Assembly (NCBI GenBank): GCA_017431345.1
Contig: JAFRLH010000055.1
Coordinates: forward strand, 1-58,228
Origin: Lachnospiraceae bacterium
GTDB taxonomy: Bacteria > Bacillota > Clostridia > Lachnospirales > Lachnospiraceae
Length of the DNA stretch: 58,228 bases
Direction of reading: 5' to 3'
Both the position numbers and the translations under genes were made by a program. Of this stretch, positions 53,701 through 58,228 are shown piece after piece. Within the stretch, counting starts at the first letter, position 1; each line of letters begins with the position of its first letter. The notes below the pieces were generated by a model, which had not been told where the DNA came from, did no database searches, and saw only the letters and a list, made by a program, of their open reading frames with translations.

Positions 53701-54202
53701 GGACGCTCCCCCTGATAGCGGAAAGATGCGCGACTCCTGCCAGATCCATGACTTCCTGCACGCTGCCTGTCGAGAGCAGCGCAAAGCCGGTCTGCCGGCA
53801 GTTCATGGCGTCAGACTGGTCTCCGAAGATGGAAAGCGCATGCGCGCCGACGGTACGGGCGGCAACATGCAGCACACCGGGCAGTCTCTCGCCGGCGATC
53901 CTGTGCATGGTCGGGATCATCAGCATCAGGCCCTGGGAAGAGGTAAAGCTTGTGGAAAGCGCTCCGGCCTGCAGGGAGCCGTGGATCGCGCCGATCGCGC
54001 CGGCTTCCGACTGCATTTCCACCAGATGCACTCTCTGTCCGAAGATGTTCTTCTTGCCCTGGGCGGACCAGAGATCTGTCTTTCCCGCCATCGGGGAGGA
54101 CGGCGTGATCGGATAGATGGCCGCGATCTCGGTAAAAGCATAGGCGACATACGCCGCTGCTTCATTTCCGTCTACTGTTACAAAAGTCTTTTTACTGCTC
54201 AT
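50705..54202 (-). CDS. nifJ: Pyruvate:ferredoxin (flavodoxin) oxidoreductase
   Basis: This 1165-residue single-chain enzyme has domain I/II starting VDGNEAAAYVAYAFTEIAAI, then ITPSSPMAG. Two 4Fe-4S motifs are visible near residues 695-765 (CLQCNRCSYVCPHAVIRP and CTGCGSCVNVCPAKEKAI), along with the proximal cluster cysteine in AACAGCGETPYAK. A thiamine-diphosphate-binding domain carries GDGWAYDIGFGGLDHV and DTEVYSNTGGQSSK. It oxidises pyruvate to acetyl-CoA with ferredoxin, central to anaerobic energy metabolism. It is the last gene of a leftward operon. GAGGAAG precedes the ATG. Confidence 0.97.
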   Translation of the reverse strand: MSSKKTFVTVDGNEAAAYVAYAFTEIAAIYPITPSSPMAGKTDLWSAQGKKNIFGQRVHLVEMQSEAGAIGAIHGSLQAGALSTSFTSSQGLMLMIPTMHRIAGERLPGVLHVAARTVGAHALSIFGDQSDAMNCRQTGFALLSTGSVQEVMDLAGVAHLSAIRGSVPFLHFFDGFRTSHELDKVEQMDYEDLKGLVDYEALDAFRAHALNPEHPMVRATVQNPDIFFQAREASNADYDALPDIVEDYMGKISEITGREYHIFNYYGAPDAERVVIAMGSVAGCVEETVDYLNAKGEKVGFIQVHLYRPFDVSRFLTAIPESCKAIAVLDRTKESGSTGEPLYQDVCTALRGRSDLTVVGGRYGLSSKDTTPAQIAAVFENLKVVQPKNGFTIGIVDDVTHLSLPEAGPLYPDDENVVACKFWGLGSDGTVGANKNTVDIINSNTEKYAQAYFEYDAKKSYGMTKSHVRFADHPIRSSYYVKSADFVACHNSTYIEKYDLASEIKAGGMLLINCPWTGEELGKHIPAFTKRILAEKKIKVYTIDAVKIASELGLGMHFNMVLQSAFFHLMPVIPEEEAVTCMKNAATKTYFAKGEDVVKRNLAAIDAGKDGLVPFEVPAAWANAEDEPAPERDVPAVVTEILDPINAQKGDDLPVSKLLRYKDGVMDMGLTAFEKRRIATKVPVWDPEKCLQCNRCSYVCPHAVIRPYLLDAAENEARPDGMITVPAKGRAAAGLFYTMQVSEADCTGCGSCVNVCPAKEKAIAMVPIDEAPDSAVSWNYALKTSEKGDLFDPYTVKGSQFRTPLLEFSAACAGCGETPYAKLLTQLYGDRIYWANATGCSQAWGSAMPGIPYTTNRRGHGPAWTNSLFENNAELSLGMLLSVRHQREAERMRVEKYRETLTDGAAAAAIDRWLETYDDFEANGTASRELIEALEKQDDAEAEVILRYKDQLSKKTFWMYGGDGWAYDIGFGGLDHVIATGEDVNILVVDTEVYSNTGGQSSKATQLGAVAQFAASGKKSPKKDLGGMLMTYGNVYVAQVSMGADNAQLLKAVKEASAFNGPSVIIAYAPCQEHGLRCGMGKVQDEMKRAVDSGYWFLYRYNPDAAHKFTLDSKEPAMPYEEYLDGEVRYASLKRTFPENAEKLFAEGAKLAKERYEHLKKLSEN

Positions 54203-54211
54203 GATACTTCC

Positions 54212-55027
54212 TCACATCTCTATGCCGTACAGCTGCGCGCAGTTGTCATGGAATATCTTCCGGTATTCTTCGTCCGTCAGCTTCAGCTCTCTCATATTTT
54301 CAAGTTCGGACGGCAGTGTCCACATCGGATAATCCGTCCCGAACAGCACTCTGTCCGCGCCGTAGGCCCGGATGATCTCCCTGGTCTTTTCCGGCTCCAT
54401 ATAGAACATGGAGGACGAAGTGTCCGCCATGAAATTCGGATAGTCTGACAGCAGCCGCACTGCATCGTCCCAGACACTCCATCCGCCCAGATGCGCGCCG
54501 ATGAATTTCAGCTTCGGGAACGCCTCCAGCACCCTTGTTACCCGTTCCGGATTGGAATAATCATACCTGAAATCGCCGGTATGGACAAGAACGGGGATGC
54601 CTTTTTTCTCGATCAGGCCGAACATCCGCATCGCTTTATCGTCATCCGCATGAAATTTCTGAAAATCCGGATGTACTTTGACGCCCTTCAGTCCGAGTTC
54701 CACCAGATGGTCGATATCCGCTTCCAGATCCGGCGAATCCGGATGCATGGCCCCGAGGCCGGTGAATCTCCCGCCGGAACGCGCGACGGCATCCGCGATG
54801 AACTGATTGATCGACTGTACCTGGTGCGGCACTGTTGCCACCGAATGGACCACAAAATGCACCACACAGTCCGCTGCGCCGGTCGTTAAAAGCGTGCCCG
54901 GCGTGCCGTCATACTGGCACGCCGTGGGAAGGCCGTCATAGAACCTGTCAATCGATTCGATCGCCTTGTGCGCGATCCTGTCGGGATAAATATGACAGTG
55001 ACTGTCTATGATCCTGTATTTGCTCAT
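54212..55027 (-). CDS. Amidohydrolase-superfamily metal-dependent hydrolase
   Basis: In this 271-residue TIM-barrel protein, DSHCHIYPDR provides the first two metal ligands, KVHPDFQKFHADD and PVLVHTGDF the next histidines, IGAHLGG another, and VLFGTDYPMW the catalytic Asp. This is the layout of the amidohydrolase-2 group (decarboxylases and lactonases). It overlaps the acyl-CoA synthetase fusion gene by 4 nt and is followed by PFOR after 9 nt, so all are co-transcribed. Substrate is unknown. A role in degrading an aromatic or keto acid is possible but not shown. Confidence 0.88.
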   Translation of the reverse strand: MSKYRIIDSHCHIYPDRIAHKAIESIDRFYDGLPTACQYDGTPGTLLTTGAADCVVHFVVHSVATVPHQVQSINQFIADAVARSGGRFTGLGAMHPDSPDLEADIDHLVELGLKGVKVHPDFQKFHADDDKAMRMFGLIEKKGIPVLVHTGDFRYDYSNPERVTRVLEAFPKLKFIGAHLGGWSVWDDAVRLLSDYPNFMADTSSSMFYMEPEKTREIIRAYGADRVLFGTDYPMWTLPSELENMRELKLTDEEYRKIFHDNCAQLYGIEM

Positions 55028-57522
55028 GCTGTCTCGATGCTGGCGTCTTTCTGCAGTCCCAGCTTCTCCACCGCCTGTTCTCTCATTTTGTACTTCTGGA
55101 TCTTTCCGGCGTCGTTCATCGGGAATCCGTCCACAAAATCCACATACTTCGGTACTTTGTGCTTCGCCATGTGATCCCGGACGAACTTCTTCATCTCCTC
55201 TTCGGTCATCTCCTCGCCTTCCTTCAGGATAACGCAGGCCATGATCTCTTCGCCCATTGCCTTGTCCGGCACACCGATGACCTGCACATCACTCACTTTC
55301 GGATGCGTATAGATGAATTCCTCGATCTCCTTCGGATAGATGTTCTCACCGCCGCGGATGATCATATCTTTCAGACGCCCGGTGATCCTGTAGTTGCCTT
55401 CCGGTGTCCGGCAGGCCAGGTCTCCTGTATGCAGCCAGCCGTCCTTATCGATAGCGGACGCCGTTGCTTTCGGCATCTTGTAATAGCCCTTCATGATATT
55501 GTAGCCGCGGGCAACGAATTCTCCGATCACTTCGTCCGGGCAGTCCTCTCCGGTCTCGGGATCGACGATCTTGCACTCGACTTCCGGGAACGCGCTGCCG
55601 ACCGTTGTGACGCGGACTTCCAGGGAATCCGTGGTGCGGCTCATGGTACATCCGGGCGCGGCTTCGGTCTGGCCGTATACGATGACGATCTCCTTCATAT
55701 TCATCTTATCCACGACATCCCGCATCACGGCAATCGGGCAGGGGCTGCCGGCCATGATGCCTGTACGCATGAACGAAAAATCGGTCTTCGGGAAATCCGG
55801 ATGTTCGAGCATCGCAATGAACATCGTCGGCACCCCGTGGAACGCCGTGATATGCTCATGATTGATGCACGCCAGCGAAGTCTTCGGGGAGAAATACGGA
55901 ATCGGCAGGATCGTGCCGCCGTGGGTCATGGTCGCTGTCATCGCCAGCACCATACCGAAGCAATGGAACATCGGCACCTGGATCATCATGCGGTCCTCGG
56001 TGGAGAGGTCCATGCCGTCGCCGATGCTCTTGCCGTCATTGACAATATTGTAATGCGTGAGCATAACGCCTTTCGGGAAGCCTGTGGTCCCGGAGGTGTA
56101 CTGCATGTTGCAGACGTCATTTACGTCAATGGCTGACTGCATGCGGCGGATCTCCTCGACGGGCGTCTGCGGCGCATATTCCAGTGCTTCTTCCCAAGTG
56201 AGGGCACCGGGCATCCGGAAACCGACGGTGATCACATTTCTCAGGAAAGGAAGCCGTTTCGCATGCAGCTGCTTTCCTTCCTCTTTTTCCGCAAGCTCCG
56301 GGCAGAGCTCGCTCATGATGGCTTTATAATTCGAATCGCGGTAGCCTTCGATCATGACCAGCGTGTGCGTATCGGACTGGCGCAGCAGATATTCGGCCTC
56401 GTGAATCTTGTAAGCGGTATTCATCGTGACCAGGACCGCACCGATCTTCGTAGCTGCCCAGAAGGTCAGGAACCACTGCGGCACGTTGGTCGCCCAGATC
56501 GTCACCTTCGAGCCAGCGCGGACGCCCATTGCGACCAGCGCTCTTGCAAATTCATCGACATCGTCGCGGAACTGGCTGTAGGTGCGGGTATAATCCAGTG
56601 TCGTGTATTTGATCGCGAGCTGATCCGGGAATTCCTCGACCATGGTGTCCAGCACCTGCGGAAACGTTTTGTCGATCAGATCGCCTTTCTTCCAGACATA
56701 TTTCCCGATCCCGCGGTTGCTGCGGTACAGATGTCTGCGGCGGCGCCTTAAACTGATCACGCGGCTCATCATTTCCTTGTAATGGGTCAGGATGATCTCC
56801 GGATCGGCGATCTCCGGCGCCCAGTCGGGATCCCATTTAAGCGAAATGTAACCGGCATAGTTGACGGAACGCAGTGCGTTCATCAGGCTGGCAAGCGGAA
56901 GATCGCCTTCCCCGATCAGTTCGGGAACAGGCTCGCCGTTTTCCATCCTGTAGTCATGGATATGCACATAGCAGACATACGCGCCAAGGTTGGTGATCGT
57001 GGTTTCTGCGTCTTCCTTTGAAATCGCGGAGGTCGTATACATGTTCCAGAGCGCACAGAGCCTGTCGTCCGCAAAATGATTCAGGAAATCCCGGAGACGG
57101 CCGGTGTCGGCAAACGCGCCGGTAGTTTCGACGAGCAGACGGACGGGATATCCGTTGACCAGTTCGATCAGTTCCTGCATGACATTGACGCACACATCCA
57201 TATCCTGATTGTCCGTGCGGATACCCACATTTTCCACGCCGAGATTCACGGCTGTCTCAATGCAGTTCTCCAGTTCTTCCCTGAACACAGGATCCGTAAA
57301 ATCACCCACCGCGCAGACGCAGGGAATCGTGAGGCCCGCCTTCGCCAGTTCACGCCTGGCTGCAGCCGAAAGCCCCGGGTTCGTTACACTGCTTTTGCCG
57401 GAGAACATTTCGCTTCTGATATCGTATAATTCTATTCCCGCCATGCCGGTAGCGGAAGCGACCCCGCAGAATTCCTCCCAGCGGATGCCGTCCCAGTTGC
57501 GGATGGAAAATGATAATTTCAA
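55024..57522 (-). CDS. Sugar-phosphate isomerase-like TIM barrel fused to AMP-binding acyl-CoA synthetase
   Basis: In this 832-residue protein residues 1-255 are a xylose-isomerase/AP-endonuclease-2-type TIM barrel (FSIRNWDGIRWEEFCGV; metal-type positions in LVETTG, HIHDYR, LIGEGDLPL). An arginine-rich linker (258-270) leads to an AMP-forming synthetase with YTSGTTGFPKG (475-485), YGQTEAAPGC, GWLHTGDLA and GRLKDMIIRGGENIYPKEIE. The second part activates a carboxylic acid as an acyl-CoA. Start is a TTG at 57522 with AGGAGG eight bases before. It follows the leuA-type gene by 15 nt. The fusion suggests channelling of a keto or sugar acid, which is inference. Confidence 0.85.
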   Translation of the reverse strand: MKLSFSIRNWDGIRWEEFCGVASATGMAGIELYDIRSEMFSGKSSVTNPGLSAAARRELAKAGLTIPCVCAVGDFTDPVFREELENCIETAVNLGVENVGIRTDNQDMDVCVNVMQELIELVNGYPVRLLVETTGAFADTGRLRDFLNHFADDRLCALWNMYTTSAISKEDAETTITNLGAYVCYVHIHDYRMENGEPVPELIGEGDLPLASLMNALRSVNYAGYISLKWDPDWAPEIADPEIILTHYKEMMSRVISLRRRRRHLYRSNRGIGKYVWKKGDLIDKTFPQVLDTMVEEFPDQLAIKYTTLDYTRTYSQFRDDVDEFARALVAMGVRAGSKVTIWATNVPQWFLTFWAATKIGAVLVTMNTAYKIHEAEYLLRQSDTHTLVMIEGYRDSNYKAIMSELCPELAEKEEGKQLHAKRLPFLRNVITVGFRMPGALTWEEALEYAPQTPVEEIRRMQSAIDVNDVCNMQYTSGTTGFPKGVMLTHYNIVNDGKSIGDGMDLSTEDRMMIQVPMFHCFGMVLAMTATMTHGGTILPIPYFSPKTSLACINHEHITAFHGVPTMFIAMLEHPDFPKTDFSFMRTGIMAGSPCPIAVMRDVVDKMNMKEIVIVYGQTEAAPGCTMSRTTDSLEVRVTTVGSAFPEVECKIVDPETGEDCPDEVIGEFVARGYNIMKGYYKMPKATASAIDKDGWLHTGDLACRTPEGNYRITGRLKDMIIRGGENIYPKEIEEFIYTHPKVSDVQVIGVPDKAMGEEIMACVILKEGEEMTEEEMKKFVRDHMAKHKVPKYVDFVDGFPMNDAGKIQKYKMREQAVEKLGLQKDASIETA

Positions 57523-57537
57523 TACTTTATCCTCCTA

Positions 57538-58228
57538 TCAGTTCTCCTCATACACGATCTTGTTCAGCGCACTGATATAAGCCCTGATCGACGCTCCGAT
57601 TATATCCGTCGAGATACCATTCCCGGAGCACACCCTTCCATTCGCGCGGATCTTTACGAGTGCGCTTCCCATGGCGTCGCGTCCCTCCGCGACTGTCTGA
57701 ATCTGGAAATCATCCAGCTCATAGCGGTGTCCGGTGATGGATTCGATCGCTGCAAAGGCCGCATCGATCGGGCCGTTTCCCATGCCGAGCCCCTGGACAG
57801 CAGTCCCGTCTTTTTCCAGCGTGAGATTGGCCATCGCTGAAATCACATTTCCGCTGGTGAACACATAATTGACGAGCCTGTAGGTCGGGGGGACCTGCAT
57901 GGAAGTGGTCGCGACGATCGCCTCCAGTTCCCTGGTGCCTACAAACTGCTTCTTCGCCGCAACACGGGTAAATGCCTCGTAGACCCTGGACTTATCCTCA
58001 TCCGAGAGGTCGTACCCCAGCTGGGCAACGACATTCATCACATCGCCGATGCTGTCATCTTTGTCCAGGCAGACATTCGCGATATCTCCGATCCCGATGT
58101 TGGAGAACCGGTCCTCCTCTTCGGGCATAAGCAGTTTTTCAAGCTGGTCAACAGTGCGGTTCAGTTCTGTCACACGCATGCCGGTGGCAATGTCCATATC
58201 CACGCCCTTGATGCGTACAAAGTTCGCA
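57538..58228 (-). CDS. 2-isopropylmalate synthase-like C-terminal part (cut by window edge)
   Basis: The frame is open to the window edge and lacks its start. It reads FVRIKGVDMDIATGMRVTEL, then a linker and a C-terminal domain with GIGDIANVCLDKDDSIGDVM and GRDAMGSALVKIRANG. This is the regulatory (allosteric) domain of LeuA-type isopropylmalate synthases, which condense acetyl-CoA with 2-ketoisovalerate; related citramalate or homocitrate synthases share it. It begins the operon that continues with the acyl-CoA synthetase fusion. Without the catalytic half the exact reaction remains open. Confidence 0.88.
   Translation of the reverse strand, partial: ANFVRIKGVDMDIATGMRVTELNRTVDQLEKLLMPEEEDRFSNIGIGDIANVCLDKDDSIGDVMNVVAQLGYDLSDEDKSRVYEAFTRVAAKKQFVGTRELEAIVATTSMQVPPTYRLVNYVFTSGNVISAMANLTLEKDGTAVQGLGMGNGPIDAAFAAIESITGHRYELDDFQIQTVAEGRDAMGSALVKIRANGRVCSGNGISTDIIGASIRAYISALNKIVYEEN

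Overview
The window looks like a chromosomal segment of an anaerobic low-to-mid GC Firmicute, most likely a Lachnospiraceae-type Clostridium (inference). The signs are a pyruvate:ferredoxin oxidoreductase, a Gram-positive-style Tad pilus locus with DUF6382 and DUF5702 proteins, secreted Ig-like/transglutaminase proteins with lysine-rich tails, a Gram-positive Orn/Lys/Arg decarboxylase, and strong purine-rich Shine-Dalgarno (SD) sequences throughout. No rRNA, tRNA or CRISPR array was recognised. Two blocks are visibly AT-rich against the rest: the polysaccharide locus (about 0.3-13.8 kb) and a mobile element (25.3-31.4 kb).

Region 1 (1-13.9 kb) begins with the 5' end of an IS110-family transposase. 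It is followed by a leftward polysaccharide operon read from a promoter near 13.87 kb: DRE-TIM aldolase, rfbF, rfbG, 2-hydroxyacid dehydrogenase, acyltransferase, GT8, acyltransferase, CDP-alcohol phosphotransferase, IspD/TarI-like cytidylyltransferase, GT2, Wzy-like polymerase, Wzx flippase and acyltransferase. The set suggests a Wzy-dependent, O-acylated surface glycan carrying CDP-activated building blocks. A 1.4-kb decayed zone follows, holding an internally deleted AAA-ATPase-like pseudogene.

Region 2 (15.2-37 kb) has a PLP decarboxylase and an NlpC/P60 hydrolase, then a long leftward Tad (type IVc pilus) operon. Its upstream end is unusual: a small exported protein, two ABC ATPase-MacB-like permease fusions and an HEIGH membrane protease are packed against tadA, where CpaB/TadZ genes might be expected. 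tadA is cut at its conserved IIVGEVRG motif by a 6.1-kb element carrying a large serine recombinase, a small resolvase with a res-like control region, an excisionase-like HTH protein and a possible compact HUH Rep. Removing the element and one copy of a 5-bp core (ACAAT on the + strand) restores the tadA frame.

Region 3 (37-50.5 kb) starts with six 126-bp tandem repeats, each containing a palindrome, then a pyridoxal kinase gene and a surface-protein cluster: two transglutaminase-like proteins, a beta-propeller-like protein, a DUF1461/TIGR01906-DacF fusion and a DEDDh exonuclease fused to a secreted Ig-like protein. Both fusions carry a buried signal-peptide-like segment. An AI-2E family permease follows.

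Region 4 (50.6-58.2 kb) is a leftward metabolic operon: the leuA-type C-terminus, a TIM-barrel/acyl-CoA synthetase fusion, an amidohydrolase and PFOR. The strongest leads are the tadA-inserted element, the ABC/protease extension of the Tad operon, the 126-bp repeat array and the fusion genes.
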